From Phalacrocorax aristotelis (Eukaryota > Chordata > Aves > Suliformes > Phalacrocoracidae): a stretch of DNA of 64,000 nucleotides. The stretch is from NCBI RefSeq assembly GCF_949628215.1, contig NC_134282.1, positions 18,332,723 to 18,396,722 of the forward strand. The letters run 5' to 3'. Below the pieces are notes generated by a model that was not told the origin of the DNA, did no database searches, and saw only the letters and a list, made by a program, of their open reading frames with translations. The translations under genes and the position numbers were made by a program. The stretch's first letter is position 1. Every line of letters starts with the position of its first letter. Shown here piece by piece: positions 1 to 13,400 of the stretch.

Positions 1-2034
1 GATCCCAGCATGCCTTCTGAAACACATTTTGATGGCATCTTGCCAGTGAAATGCATTCAGTCACCTCTGCCACTTTTTCTATGCTGCTGATGCTGTCTGA
101 TGGTTTGCTTATAGAGATTTATGGGGACATTTAAACAGGGAGCCTGAGTAAGTTAGCAAAGTAAATGTTGTTCATTTTTTATGGCAAATATTGATTTAAA
201 GCCTTCATGCTGGAGAAATTCCTGCCAACTTTAATGTTTCATATTGTCAGAACTTTGCTTGTAGCCTCTGTCTAAAACAGCTGTTCCCAGTCAAAATTAT
301 ATGCTGGTGGTTACTAGTAAAACAACTAGATGATACTATCTTCTTGTAAAATAATCTTGGAGGTCAGAATATGTAGCATATTGCAAGCTTATATGCATTA
401 TACATGTAAAAAGAGAAATAATTTTTGTGTGTGACAGAGACAATTCTTCCTAGCACTAATCCAGGTTATAAAACAACACTGAGCTACTTGAAGGATTGCC
501 GGAGGTTTGTTTTAGGTTTTTGCAAGTAGACAGTGAAATACATGCTTGTCTGTCTTACCTTTTGGGATTTAGAAATGAGGCGTAGGAGAAGAGAAGATGA
601 AAGAGAGACTGCCCTGCTGGATCCCCTGGTTGTTCATGTCAGTGACAGGACTTTCATTCTGTATAACGATAATTTGACTGGGTCATTGGACATTCCCTGT
701 TTTCCAAAAGGCTGTGGGTTTTGTAATTTTTAAATTGGAAAGGCTTTAATTTAAGGCAGTGGAAAATAAGCCCTTTCTTTTCTAGTGCTTTCTAAGATAT
801 GGCAGGGAACAGGACATAACAGAAAGGTGTAAAAATAATTGTACTGCCTCTAGAAACTGTCATCATGCCCTGACAAACATCTTTGTGGTGAAATAAATAT
901 GCAGTTTATTGAGTTCTGATCTTGGTCTGATGGTCATTACGCAGAACTAGTACTGCAACCTGCTCATTTCAGAATATGTGTTTTCCAGCATCACATGAAT
1001 ACTTTGGGATTCAGTTTCCTGCAGTCAAGTCGTGAAATGAATAGTAAGAGACCAAGAGCGAAAAAAAAAACCAGAATAAAAGCTTCATGTGAACTGTTAG
1101 CATCATCAAGGTCATATGTCAAGGAAGTTAAGTGTAGCCTCAAGAAACCTTGATGCTCTTTTGTTTTCTAAAAATGAGTGCTGTTCTTAATGTCCTCTAT
1201 GCCTGGATATATTCAGCTGCTCTTGAGTCAGTCTGATTTTGTCTGAGTCCATCCTCCCTTTTTATCACTTTGGTAAAGAATCGATAATTCTGGCTCTTTT
1301 TTCTTTTTTGTCTGCTGTGAGCAGAAAACTTGTGGACTAAAGATGAACCCTGGTCATCTTACTACACTTATTATACTGAATGTCAGACAGAACACGCACT
1401 GGGCAGCCAAATGCTTGTCTGAAAGTGACCTGATCTGCATCCATATCAGCATGTGAAAGCAAATCAGGACAGCAATCTGTCCTGAGCATGGGTGGAATGG
1501 AGCTAGGGATTTTCCCCAAATTCTTATTGAACTTGCACATCTTGGTAGCAAACTGACGGTCCTTCCCTTCTCCATTAGTGCAAGGCAGAAAGTGAGGTTT
1601 ATTGAACAAATGTACTAGACCTGAGGTCTGACAGAGGTGTAAACCACTGGTTTTTGTCCGCAATGGCTGCCTGATACTATGAATATGTACAGACAACTGC
1701 AAGTGGCTGCATTCTTGCGGCTTTAATGAGATATCAGTCGTTAGCTGATATACGTTAACTAATAGTCTGCATGCTCCTAGCCCATTGCAGATGCAAAGTG
1801 TAGCTGCTTTGAAAATGATCCAAGCATGTTTTACTTTCTGAATGCAAAGAGCTGAAGTATGCTTCAGTTGGCTTGGCTTAGCTGATGAGCCATAGTGCAC
1901 TCTGCCACACTAACTCAGTAGCCTGCCATTATCTCAAGGCTTCCTTCGTACAGCAGGAACTGTGATTTGACTGCGTTCCTAGTAAAATTGTGAAAAGACA
2001 ACTCCTCACTGAACTGTGTTTCTTTTTTAAATAG
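1..2034 (+). other. ARMC9: Probable ARMC9 intron, no exon supported
   Basis: This stretch lies upstream of the first supported ARMC9 exon and is AT-rich with no convincing coding block. A short open segment near 573-637 has an acceptor-like start and a GT after it. Its phase does not join the exon at 2035, so I did not call it. I read the whole interval as intron of the gene that continues from before the window. Confidence 0.5.
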
Positions 2035-2167
2035 CAGTTGAAATGAAGTCATCGAAAGTATTCTCATCAGGCCACAGAATGGACCGCAGCATCCCAGCTG
2101 ATGACAGTATCTCATCTTCCCGATCTACTGGCTTTATCCAGGACAAAGTAAATGGGCAGTCACATAG
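2035..2167 (+). CDS. ARMC9: ARMC9 C-terminal coding exon (internal)
   Basis: This is an internal exon bounded by a pyrimidine-rich acceptor ending at 2034 and a GTATGA donor at 2168. It starts with two bases completing a codon and then reads without a stop, beginning VEMKSSKVFSSGHRMDRSIP. It ends with two leftover bases (AG). Those complete a serine codon with the first base of the exon at 6745, so the two exons join in frame. The encoded stretch is serine-rich and polar, as expected for the low-complexity tail of ARMC9. That protein has an N-terminal LisH domain and armadillo repeats and acts at the basal body and cilium. The gene name rests mainly on synteny (ARMC9 precedes B3GNT7 in the same orientation in other vertebrates) and on the tail composition. 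Confidence 0.6.
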
Positions 2168-5100
2168 GTATGATTTCTCCAGAGGAATATCTAAAAGTGC
2201 AAGAGGAGTCTGAGGGGACTTACCAGCTAATTCCATGCTGCTGTAAAGACAATCTGTGAAGTCATTTGATGTATGATGTAGTCTGGTCTGAGACAGCTGT
2301 GGTGGTGCTTGCCAAACAAAATACCCTTAGTTGTGCCAGAGGCAGCTGTTCAGTTTCTAAGCATCTGGTCCAGAATGGGAGAAATCTCAAGCAAGACATT
2401 GTTAATGAACTTCACATGTACACACAACACAGTCTTCTGCAAATAAAACTTCCTGATTACTTCCTTAGATGACTCAACTCTAACCCATGAAAATCATTTA
2501 TTAGTAAAGAAATAGGTAAGACTGTGGGAACAGGGCAGGAATAAATTTGCAGAAGGAAGAAAAATTAAGCATTTAAATGGATTAAGAGTGTTTAAACATG
2601 CTGAGTTGCTAGCACTGCGGACCAGAGTCCCTGGTGTATCCACTAGATGTGTATAGCAAGGGAGGCGATATTATGAGTTCTCTCAGCAATAGGTTTCAAC
2701 TCTTGAAACAATTTCTGTCAAAAGAAGATGAAAGATCTTGCTCTCCTTTTCCTGTTCATACCTTGAGCCCTCTGTGAAGCCTTTGTTGTATGTAGGACTG
2801 TGATGTTATACCTTGGATGAGAACTAGGAATTCATGAGCAATTGGACCAAGGTTTACAGAAGTTTTTCAGGGCCCGCATGTGTCCTTCAGACATTAACAG
2901 CTTTTTCCTATAGCTAATTTGATTGGGCCAAGTTTTAAACAGTGACTGTAGAGAAATTTTAAAAGCAACGTCGTTCCAGAAATAAAACAGAGAATGGGTG
3001 GAGATGTGTTAAAGGAAAGGTTTTACCAACTCTTTATGGATCTGATTTTTCAGAAGTGCTTAGTTATTTGTGTCAGTTAAAGCTCTAGCACTTCTGACAA
3101 CTGGAGACTCTGCTTAGAACTTTGTTTTTTTCTGGCCTACAGATGCCTATGTGTGGTTTTGGGGTTTGGTCCCACCCCCCACCTCCTCCAAGTTGTGCTG
3201 TTTCCATGGTGAGATCTGAGAAATTATGTATTGTCAACAAATTATCACTGTTTAGGAGCTGAAACGCTTAGTAGTCATACCACTATCCCAGCGTTACTGG
3301 TTTTATTTCTATTGCCTGTCCTAACAGTAGCTAAGCGTATACTACAAATACAAATAGACCGTGAGAATTTTATGGCCAAATTGCTTGCTTTGTGATGGAG
3401 AGAGAGATTATTTTTCAGGCTTTGGCTTGCAAGAAGCAAGCCAAACTGGCAGCACCTTGCCCCCTACCTTGCTAAGAGGCTTTGCTTTTCTACAGTCATA
3501 ATCTATGATTAAAAAGATGTGTCCCAGGTAATCCGCAATTTTTCTTCATAAAAGTATGTCTAAATCTCAGTAATAGATGGATCTTTAACTGAAGGCACAG
3601 GTGCAGTATCTTGCAGAAAAAGATAATATCTTTTCATTTCGTGCTTCCTTAGCATGCATACAGTAATTTGTATTTACAAATGCAGCCTCAAGTTACGGAT
3701 ATGGGAATGTAGCTGTTCACAGTCCAAGCGAGCACAGGGTTTCCTGTGTTAAGGGTCTTTTGTTAATATGTTGGTGTTGCAATAGCTAAACCTGTCTTTT
3801 CATTCTGTCATTATTGGAAGCATACTTTAGTTTGTTTGCAAAACAAACAGAGCAAATAAATCACTGCTTTGGTCATAGTTTTGACCACTGTAAGAGAGGT
3901 CTCCTTCATACTAGGCAAATACCAAGACCTTCCTAGAAGAGGTATGTATGAGAAAAGGAGGGCTGAGTTGTGGTGAAGAAGTGGTTGCTGCTATTTCCCC
4001 TCTTCCTTAGCAGTATAAATTGGGAATTTAACTGCACAGAGAACAGTGAAATTATGCTAAATCAGTCTGAGAAAAGAATGAGGGCCTAGCAGTGACTTGT
4101 CTATTGCAGTTGTTTTATTTCCACAGAAACAAATCATTTCTCTAGCTGATGCATGTCAGACTGGCAGCTGCCCCTGCATTGCTATTCCCTGCTGCATTTT
4201 GATCATGTAAGAATACGGATCTGTTGTGCTTTTTAGCTAATCAAGGCTAAATCAGTAATAGACTCAAATTTACAGTTGTGGCTGGCTGAAAAAGCCCTTA
4301 TTTTTTTACTGTGACTATACTCATCATAATAAACCATCATAATAAAGAGCTTAAAATCGGCAGGGCCTTCTTAGGTCTTTAATCATCTTGCTTTTCTGAT
4401 AATCTGGTAAAAAAGGCCAAAAGTCCAAGCATATTTCTCTTGGAGAAAGTGGTCTAACTAATTTTTGTATGTTCAAGTCCTGTCATGTCTCCTGGTTGAT
4501 TATTCTGATCCCAGTGCCAGTCTGTTGTGCACTTTTTATAGACAATTATTTCCATTTTTCCAGGTAAACAGTTTTCTTTCTTTTCAATGCAAATGTAGGT
4601 TTTTGGGTGAGCTTGGGGTGGGTTTGGTGTTTTGTTTGGTTGTTTGGGGTTTTTTTGTTCAGGTACTTGCTTTCAAAATTACCACACCTTGTCATAAATG
4701 GCTGATTTACCAAATACTATGCAACATTTTTCCACAGTAGATTTTGCCGCTGCTTTCTTCATCTCATCAAGTCCTAAAGGATGCCAAATAGCAGTTTTCT
4801 GTGTTATTCTGAGGATTTTCTGTTAATCTTGGCCTATTTATTGATGTAATCAAAGATGAGGTGGTTCTGTGACACCTGGGCACATGGAGACCGACATCTG
4901 CTCTGTATGCTGTCAGGATAACAGCAGGGGTTTTTTGACTTTACAGTGTTTGCTATCAGCTTATTTCATATAATCCTTTCCTGAAGGGTTTGCAAAGATG
5001 TGAGCCATCCTGTGTGACCACTGTATATCTCTCTCTTTGGTAAAGAGAGTTGCATTACTCTCCAGCTGCAATACTTTGTGTTGTCTCCAAGGTGCTTATA

Positions 5101-6744
5101 TAGTCTAGCTGCCTAGGTTACTGCAGTGCAACTCGGTGAAGATTGCTGATGGCTATAAAAATGCTTTTTTGTTGTACGGGAATACAGATCCAGGGTTTTG
5201 TTATCCATTGCTGAATAAGGGGGGGGGGGGAAAATCTCATTTATGGCTCAAACTGCTGTGAGGCTGTTGGATCTTTCTTTTTTATCTATGTTGGCATCTC
5301 GAAGTACACATAAGGTTATAATGAAGAGCCCTAGTGAACTGAACACCCAGCTTTTGAACCAAAGTGAATAAAATGGCAAAAGAAAAGCAATAACAATGAC
5401 ACTGTTTTATGGAGAAAGATATTTAAATATGTCTGTGGTCCATGGCTTGGGGTTTTATCTAGCCAGTCTTACTGTTTCGGTTCTGTTTTGCTAGTACATT
5501 TCTGCTGCCATCTGCCACCTACTCCTTTGAAATGAGGCAAGTGTAGTATTTGTGATACTCAGAGTTAGCATGTCTCCTTCCTTAATAGTTAGCATATACA
5601 TATGCAAAATACAAACAATTAATGCTATTTAAAATACAAAAGAAACACTTGCTCAAATCTCCCTGCAAGGTGGAGCAGGGGCATGGAAGGGCTAATCAGT
5701 TCTGACTCAGCAGCATTCCCAGGGAAGTAGGGGAGATTAGATGTCTCGAAAATCCTCCTAATCACCCTTTCTGATGGTCACAAAGGGTTCTTTTGATGGA
5801 GCTAATAACACGGGGACTTTGTATTTTAATAGCGTGTCTTTATATGGCACCTTTTTCAGTCTCCTGCCTTTGGCTCTGCTTTTATTTACTTTTAAATATG
5901 ATGAGCTTTTTCGTGTAGCTGTTACTAAAGTTTAACCTTTTGTCCTTTTAAGAGCAGGTTGATTCACTAGAGCAAACATGAATATAGATTCAGAATTATT
6001 TCAGACTTGCTATTTCCTGGTAGTATCAATTTTTGTACCTGGGAAAGAATACATGGAGGCTGAGGGCAGGGAAGGACAGTGTATCCTCACACAGTCATGG
6101 ACCAAATTTTAAAGAATGGTATTCTTGCAGCACATGCAGACTGTGAAGTAGCAGCAGCTGTTTTAAGTTCTCAGTGTAAGCAAGGAACCTGTGTGCTTAG
6201 GGAATTTACTTCATAGGTGCCATTATAGCTTTTTGCTCTTTTGACAAAGCCTTCAGGGGGTTCTACAAATCTCACTGCAGCTGGGAGCCAGGGAGCCTGC
6301 CTGTGTCTGCCGAGATTGTGGCCTATACCTGGGAGAAGTAATAGTGTCTGTGCCCTAAAAGGATGTATTCCTTTGCTGTAACATTTCTATATGGTTTTTG
6401 CACCTCATATTGAGTCTCTGTGTGTGATAAATACAATGGAAAAAAGCTAAAGATCTATTACTTGTTTGCAGGGGACTGAACTGAACCTGTTTGATCCTGT
6501 TGTCCAAAGAACCAGATTTGAGTTGGGTAGACAGGCCATTATGCCAGGTTTAGAGGCTGTGTGGCGAGTACGTACCCCAGGGCAGTAACTGTGGTGCCAT
6601 GTTCCTTTCCATTTGCAGTATCCCTGAATTTTAAGCAGTCCGTCATGCTGTCACAGCATTTACTGCAGGTTTCACTTGGTTGCAGACTTACTATGCATAT
6701 GTATTTCTCCATGCATTGATAACCCTTTCCATCTCCTCCTACAG
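2168..6744 (+). other. ARMC9: ARMC9 intron
   Basis: Intron between two phase-compatible exons. It is AT-rich and contains a 12-base G run at 5219-5230. An octamer-like, TAAT-rich block lies near 5590-5640. No other exon was recognised. Confidence 0.5.
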
Positions 6745-6917
6745 CGAGTTTCCCTCAGCCTTCACCAGCAAACCCAAGATCCCTCGCACTCCTGAACTGC
6801 AGAGTGCCAGCCCTAGAAAGGGAAAGATCCCAGCCATTGCCCCCCAGTTCTCTCAGTCTGGACCCCAACAAACAAGCCGTCCCAGCTCCTCAGGATCATC
6901 CACAAGGAGCAGACAGA
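6745..6917 (+). CDS. ARMC9: ARMC9 C-terminal coding exon (internal)
   Basis: The acceptor CTACAG ends at 6744 and the donor GTAAGT begins at 6918; both are strong. Joined to the previous exon the frame reads SEFPSAFTSKPKIPRTPELQ, then a serine-, proline- and basic-rich tail ending STRSRQ. One base (A) is left over. This is a basic, probably disordered segment with several S/T-P sites and no folded domain. The strong splice sites, the open frame across the junction and the synteny with B3GNT7 support a real exon of ARMC9. I could not align it to the human protein from memory with certainty. Confidence 0.65.
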
Positions 6918-9900
6918 GTAAGTGGAAAAAGTTGTCATTCTGTTTGTCAGTCCTTGGGGTGGGAAAGGAGGGATCGCTGTAGTAGCTCTCTAGGAACGAA
7001 GTCGTACATTACAAATGTGCCATATGACATTGCACTTGTCACCTGCAGGATATACAACTGTGTTATTGTATTCTGTTGAGCATTGCTCCTATTTCCAGGT
7101 TATCATGTGAGCAGTTAAGAGACATGCTTTTTCCTTTATCTGGGTGGAGAAAAGTGGCACAAATTCTCAAAAGTTTTGGGGAAAGCTTCTAATCTCAGAT
7201 TCTACTTTTTCTAGATGTCATTGGACTTTTTCCTTTTCTTTAGACACTTGTTCACTCCACTGTGTAACTTGTTTAATGTTCTTGAATTTGGATCCCTGGG
7301 TGTGTCTACACTCCAACTGAATGTAGAGCAGATGTCAGGCAGTTCAGAAGCTGGGCTCAGGGCAGCTTAGTAAGCAGACAGCCAAACATGGTGTGCAGCT
7401 TGTGGCAGTCATCATTCTGCTGGAGGTTTGTATTTAAGAACCGTACGGATGTGTCATTGCCTGAAGAGGTTTAAGCAGTACTAGTTTGCAGTGGGCTCAG
7501 AAGAGAGGAGAGCCGTGACTTGACGTTAGAGAAGGAAAGGATGGACACTTGCTTTAAGTCAGCCAACGCAAGCCCAGTGAAGTGGAAATATTGATCTCAG
7601 ATGCTCGCACAACAGTAAACATGGGTATGGTGTGTAAGCTGTGGGGTTTTTTTTTTGGGGCGGGGAAGAAAGATGCATTCTTCAGTAATGAGTAAGCTTT
7701 TCCCCTGGAGTGTGGGTAGGACTAGCTGAATTCAAATACACCTCTGGGTCCATCATCAATGAAAATGGCAGGAGCTAAGTGCTGTGTATTCTTATTCCAA
7801 ACGTATCATAAGAAGTTTAGTGACAGTTATTTGATCACAGTGTAACATCAGCTCTATTCTTTAGCTGTAACTGTTATCTTTAACACTTCACAAAAACATG
7901 GTAACTCATGGTAAACCTTCCCAAGAAATTTGAGGTATGTGTATATCATTTGCTCCTCATTACAGGTAGGAAAGATCATAGAATGCTTTGGGCTGGATAA
8001 AAGGAAGTTGGGTTGGATGAAACCAAGAGAACTGAAATAACCTAGTAAATCAGCAACAGAGCTGGAAAGAGCTCCCTCAGCCTTGTGTTGCTCACTCACT
8101 GTCATTCCACACAGTTGCACGTGCGGAATGATGGGGTAGTTTTATTCAGGAAGTACAGGTGAGGCAATGGAAGGGAATGTCCTTAGTGGTTAAGGGAGGT
8201 TTTGACCTAGAGAGTACTTGCTTGAACAGTCCTGTGCTTAGGCAGTACTGCCAGCTCTTTCAGCTTTACCTTTGCTGCATATGCCCTGTGTTTTACCTCT
8301 GATATCAGTGCTTTCTGTTTCCTGCGATAGGAGCACTGTTCTGCCCTGACGAAATGTGGTGTTAACACCCAAGAGTCTGTCTCTAGTTCCTGTTTCAGTT
8401 CATTTACAAAAGCGCTAGCCCATTGAAAAAGAGAAACTCTGCTGAGAGGGAAAAACATTTGTGTGTGTGTGCACACAAAAACTCCTCTGCATTTTCTAGT
8501 TTCTCCAGGAGAGCTTTACACTCCTGGATGCGTGTGTCCTATGAAAGATGTGACATACATATGTTGCTCTCATAGGGCTCTGGAGTAAGTTCTTTTTCCA
8601 GTGGCATAGTGTATGATGTATTTTATATTGAAATTGCATTAAAGCAGAGCATGATGAGAGTTCTATCACTTGGGTTTCTCTGTTGATTCAGTATATGTAA
8701 TTTATAAGTCCAGTCTCTTGGGCTCTTTTAACTTTTATTGGATAGGATTTGTCTTACAATATTCCTCTTATCTCTGCTGTGTCTGTGCATCCTAAATCTG
8801 AATGTATTGTGGGCATCACATCTTACTATGTTTCCATTTATTATTTCCCCCGAGTTTTCTATTGTGGTTCCAGGTAGTTGTTTTCTATCTGTCCACATGT
8901 GCCATGAAACAGACTTAATGTCAGCAATTGAATGTTAACCCCTTTCTTCCTGCTAAACATAGCAAAGAAATTATTTTGCAAGCAAGTCATCTTCCACTCA
9001 CTTTGTGTATACCTATCCTGCGTTGTTGTCTGCTGTCACAGAGCACCTGTTCACTATTGTCCATATTCCAGGTCCTTTCACATAGTTTGTTTTTTTTTTT
9101 TTTATGGCTGGAAAAAGTGAGAGGAAGGTGATAAGGACCAGATTTTTAAAGGACTAAAGAGTGCTTTAAGCACCTATGTCCAAACCTGAGGTTCTCAAAG
9201 GTATTTAAATTCCCAGCTGCTACTTAAAGGTGCAGGGAGGCATCTGGAGCAGGTGAGCCCCTAATGTCTCCCTAGTTAAGCTCTGTGCTACTGTTCCTTT
9301 AATTTCCTAGCTGACTTATCTGTAAGTCAAAAATGGTATCAGATGCACGATATCAGCAATCAATAGATTCAGCAATTGCTGCCTCCCATTTGCCTGCTGC
9401 ATAAGTATGTAGGTGTTTACATAACAAGGACTCTGTCCCAGTGGAACACTGTCTTTAGTTTGTGGATTTCTTGGTATTTCTGGAGAAATACAAGTTTTTA
9501 TAGCTGATGGGCATGATGAGAAAAAGATGAGTTTCTGATTGTATTTAACTTGATGTGCTCAGTTATTTTAAAGACACATTTTTAGCTTTCTTTTGATATG
9601 TATTATAGGTGTATTTTCTGGAAATAAATTACATTTACATAAACCTAGCTGGACTGCTCCTCTTGGAGCATGGAGTGTGTGGAATGCCTGAGGAATGCAG
9701 AGGAAGTGCAGGTACTTAGTGCTGCTACAGGCCTGGGGCCAGATTCCTGCCTGAGATGTAGCCTGCTGCTGTTAGCTGAGCTCTAAAGCTATACCTCAAA
9801 GCAAAGCCAAGCTCCTTCAAAAAAAAAACCAGCCATGCTTGGGATTTTCTGTGGATTCCACTTCCTAGCTAGTACAGGGATATCGCTGGCAGTGTGGCTA

Positions 9901-10369
9901 ACACATAGGGTGGACCTCCAAATCTAGACTTTTTCAGCTGCATATATGTGCTCCACATGGACATGGTTGAATGGTTTAATCTGTCCTGTTCCTTACTCTG
10001 CATCTGTTCCAAGCTCCTCTACATGGGCATGCTCAAGGTACCAAGTTCTGTCTGGGGCACAGTGGAGGTAGAGTAGTACAAAAATCTCTACCAGAAGAAT
10101 GAGGAATTATTTTTGTCAGGATTGCAACTGGGCCCTGGTGACTCCCTTCTTCTCCACAGGTTCTTTCAGTGTCCCCTGACAAGTGGTTGCCATAAATACA
10201 TTCTGCATTTTTTAAGTTGCAACATCAGTGGTTAAGGTGCCTTTATGCATGTTCTTTGCAGTGTTTATGTCACTGTACAGGTTGAACAAGTGTTGCCCTC
10301 GGGCAGCTCCTGTCTTGTAATAAAATCTTGCTTTCAGCTGACAGACCCTTTCTTGCTTCTTTTCTGCAG
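6918..10369 (+). other. ARMC9: ARMC9 last intron
   Basis: Intron between the exon ending at 6917 and the terminal exon. It contains a CR1-like scrap near 7973-8028 and short homopolymer runs. No other exon was recognised. Confidence 0.5.
7973..8028 (-). mobile_element. CR1-like LINE 3'-end fragment
   Basis: The plus strand reads ATCATAGAATGCTTTGGGCT and continues into a GGTTGGATGA-like stretch. This resembles the reverse complement of the 3' end of avian CR1 LINEs, whose tail carries repeats of ATTCTATG. Only a few dozen bases are recognisable, so it is a short, old, 5'-truncated copy. The call rests on remembered consensus only. Confidence 0.45.
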
Positions 10370-10456
10370 GCAGCCAGTCCTACAGGAAGTGAGAACAGTT
10401 CCTTTCCTCGAGAATCACCTGTCACATTTTTGAAGGACAGAGCCAGCTTCCTGTAA
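10370..10456 (+). CDS. ARMC9: ARMC9 terminal coding exon (candidate, two possible stops)
   Basis: A strong polypyrimidine tract ends in CAG at 10367-10369, and two more AG dinucleotides follow within 8 bases. With the first acceptor the leftover A gives AGC, and the protein ends SSQSYRK with a TGA at 10390-10392. With the second acceptor (exon from 10374) it reads TSPTGSENSSFPRESPVTFL and stops at TAA 10454-10456. The third acceptor (exon from 10378) gives yet another open frame. I cannot tell from sequence alone which is used; the interval covers the first two. The position 3' of two phase-compatible exons makes this the likely end of ARMC9. Confidence 0.45.
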   Translation, partial: AASPTGSENSSFPRESPVTFLKDRASFL

Positions 10457-13400
10457 TGATCTTTACTGGCGACCTACTGAGAAGAGAGTGAGGTTATTGA
10501 CATTGCACAGAGTACTTCTTGCACAGTGATTTAGGGATTATCTGATGGGATGCATCTATTGTCTCTAAAGCTGGCTAAGACAAGCGCCTTGTTATTACAA
10601 TTCAAGGTCTCAGCAGCAGCTGAGCCCAGGACTAGTATGGGAGATGGGTATAGTACCAATGTCTCCAATAGTTTATGCTAAAGTGATGTTGCCAGTTTGA
10701 GAAGAAACTCTTGCTCTCTGCCTTCTATGTCAGAGTGACGACCTTTGGAGACAGTATGTAGGGCTCAGCACAGGAGTCTGACCAAGTAACTGTCTTGTTT
10801 ACATATTGCTTGCTGAACTATCCTGCCACTTGCTTTTTTAGAATTATGCCTTTGTGAATGAGTTGGGAGATAACTGTGTTCAAAGGATCTGCACTAGGAG
10901 GGAAAATGTAGGCCATATGTGCAGAGTCTCACTGCCTGGAGCAGTGGGGAGTGAGATCTATGTTTGGCCACCAGAGACTGGAGATAAAGTATTTCATCAA
11001 CTTCTGGTTGACCTGTGGCAGTTTAAAAACACTGTGCCAGTGCCCAAGGCAGCATCCACGCTCACCTCTGAGGATCTGATCAGCAGCTTTATCTGCAGCA
11101 ATTATTCCTATTTCTTCTTCTTGCATTTTTTTCTTAATTCTACTGTTTAACATTTGTGGGAAAAATAATCCATTTTGTCCACTGGAATGAAGAACTTTGT
11201 TTCTTCATTCATAGAAGAAACCATGAGAATGTGAACAGATCAGAAGCAACTTTCTGTTTATGTGTGGCTGTGGACAATCTTCTTTGGTCTTTGTTGCTTT
11301 TTTATGTTTTTCATTTCTGAGCAGTGACTGGTTATGTCTTTATGGAATTTGTGCTGGTCTTCAGTGAATATGAAGTGCTGGCTAGGCAAGAGATATCAGG
11401 AAGCCCTCCACTAAATCAAAGAACAGCAGTTAGTTCTGCCAGTGAATTATGAAGCTAGTGTTGTTTGTGGTTCTTTCTCTCAAAAGTAACACTGACCAGG
11501 AAATACCAAACTCTTCACTGGGGGTTGGCTTTTCAGTAACATCCCCTCATGTGACACGGCTGTTAGGACAACAACTTTTCCAGAAATGCAGTTTACTTTG
11601 AAACTTGGCTGCCACCAAGGCAGAAACAAAATGCAGGGAGTGTATTTGCCATTGGCAGACCTCAAAAGCAAATGCATTAACAGGTACCAAAAGGGAGAAG
11701 GTAAGGCTTTTGTTTTGGAGTTTCACCTTGACAAACAAACAAGTGGAACACCGCCTGAAAGGTAAAGCAACTCCAATAGTGACGCTACCTTCCCCTAGAG
11801 CAAAGAGTTGTAAAGCCACCAATCATTTTCATATGACCAGAAGAAAGCTTTATGCTTTCAATTGTGCTTCTTGGTGTGTGGTGGCAACTGAAGAGACAAG
11901 GCCATTTCCTTGTGTCATGTTGCAACGAGACCCAGCAAGATCAGTGATGCTGTGTCAGATGTTTGCAGGAAGGGCTCCCGTGCACAAGTTCAGGTAACCC
12001 CTTTGGATAATAGAACTGGCATCAGGATGTTTTGTAGGGGAAGATATCCCTCAGCATAAAATCTAGTCATATTCATGTGGAAGTTACAATTTACTACTTG
12101 GTAACTTCACAGTGTCCACAGGCCTAACACAAAGCAGGCAGAGTACAGGTGTTGCTTTAACACCCAGACTACATAGGACATAAAGTGATTATAGACACTT
12201 GATAGCCCCTGTTGCATAGATCTCCATGCCAGACAAAGAAACCACAGAAAATCTCTGACTTGTGCTTATATTCACCCACCTCCTCTCAGAGTTGATAAAC
12301 ACAGTTAATGGAAAAATGTCCTCTGGTTCACAAAAGGGCAGTAATGGAAAACAGCCATAAAACTCACCTAGTGGTTTTCCAGGGTAGGCAGCTTTTCTTT
12401 TTCCTCTGAAATGCTGTCTTTTTTTGCAGCATGTAGTATCAATGGCCAAGTTGTTAACAGTGAAGTGCTAAGCACGTTGATTTGCATACCTGGATAACGC
12501 AGAATGCTCCAACAGTTGAGTTTTGTTTTATTTATTTTACAGCAGTGCAGAGTTTCATGCAGATCTGAGACTCCGAGATGCAGAGCAGATTTTGAAAAAT
12601 GTTGAGTGCAGCCTGTTTTTGAGGGGAGGGGAAGAGGGGGGGAACAACAACCCCAAAACCTCACTGGCTTTACCATTAGTTGGAGTCAAAACTGTATTGC
12701 TCTTTACAAGTCAGCTGAAGGTGGTTGGTAGGTACGGCTACAACTGCTCCAGCAGATCAAGGTTCGTGAAAAACAAAATGCATCTTGCAGAACTGGACCG
12801 AAAGGAACAAGCTGAAGTTTATGTGCTTAGGTGTTTGTTTCTTACTCGGGCCTGTTGCAATGCAGAACTCTGTTACGTACGCTTTTCCATGTTCAACTCT
12901 TAGGTTTTTCAGAGTGTGAGTATAGAGTATGAAAACTGAGACTGTTTTTATATTAATGCTTGAGAAACATAATTTTCAAAATACTTGAGAGAAACTATGG
13001 GTATGATTAGAAATAAATCATCAGCTGAGCAGTAATTTGAGAGGCCAACAAAGTAACGGGTCCTCCTTTTCTCTGTCTTGTTCACAAAAAGCCCTTGTGG
13101 GTGCCAATTGGAAGTTTCTGAAGCTAATGAAAAATGTTGATTCTGCCATTGTTAGTAGGACTCCGCTATTTGGGGTTGAAAGGTCCCTGCATAGAGGTCA
13201 GTAACGCACGCATAGCAAATTCTGCACCTCACTCTTAAGAGTTGTTAGGTATTTTTTGTATATGCCATGCAGAAGCTGCTGCTAGATACAACACCACCCT
13301 GGTAAATTCATAATGGGAGCAGTGGAAATTGCCTGCCTGAATGATTGTATTTAAAGTGGCTGTGATGTTGTTTACAATAAGCAGATACAGTTATTGCATA

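Noticed and set aside
533-733. Possible upstream ARMC9 exon with an RRRRREDERE segment
   Set aside because: The acceptor at 572 is fair and a GT follows at 638, but the exon would end in phase 0, while the exon at 2035 needs one leftover base. The peptide was not recognised.
11605-11997. 130-codon open frame on the + strand
   Set aside because: An opposite-strand frame overlaps it, no domain is seen and no splice context fits. Chance frame.
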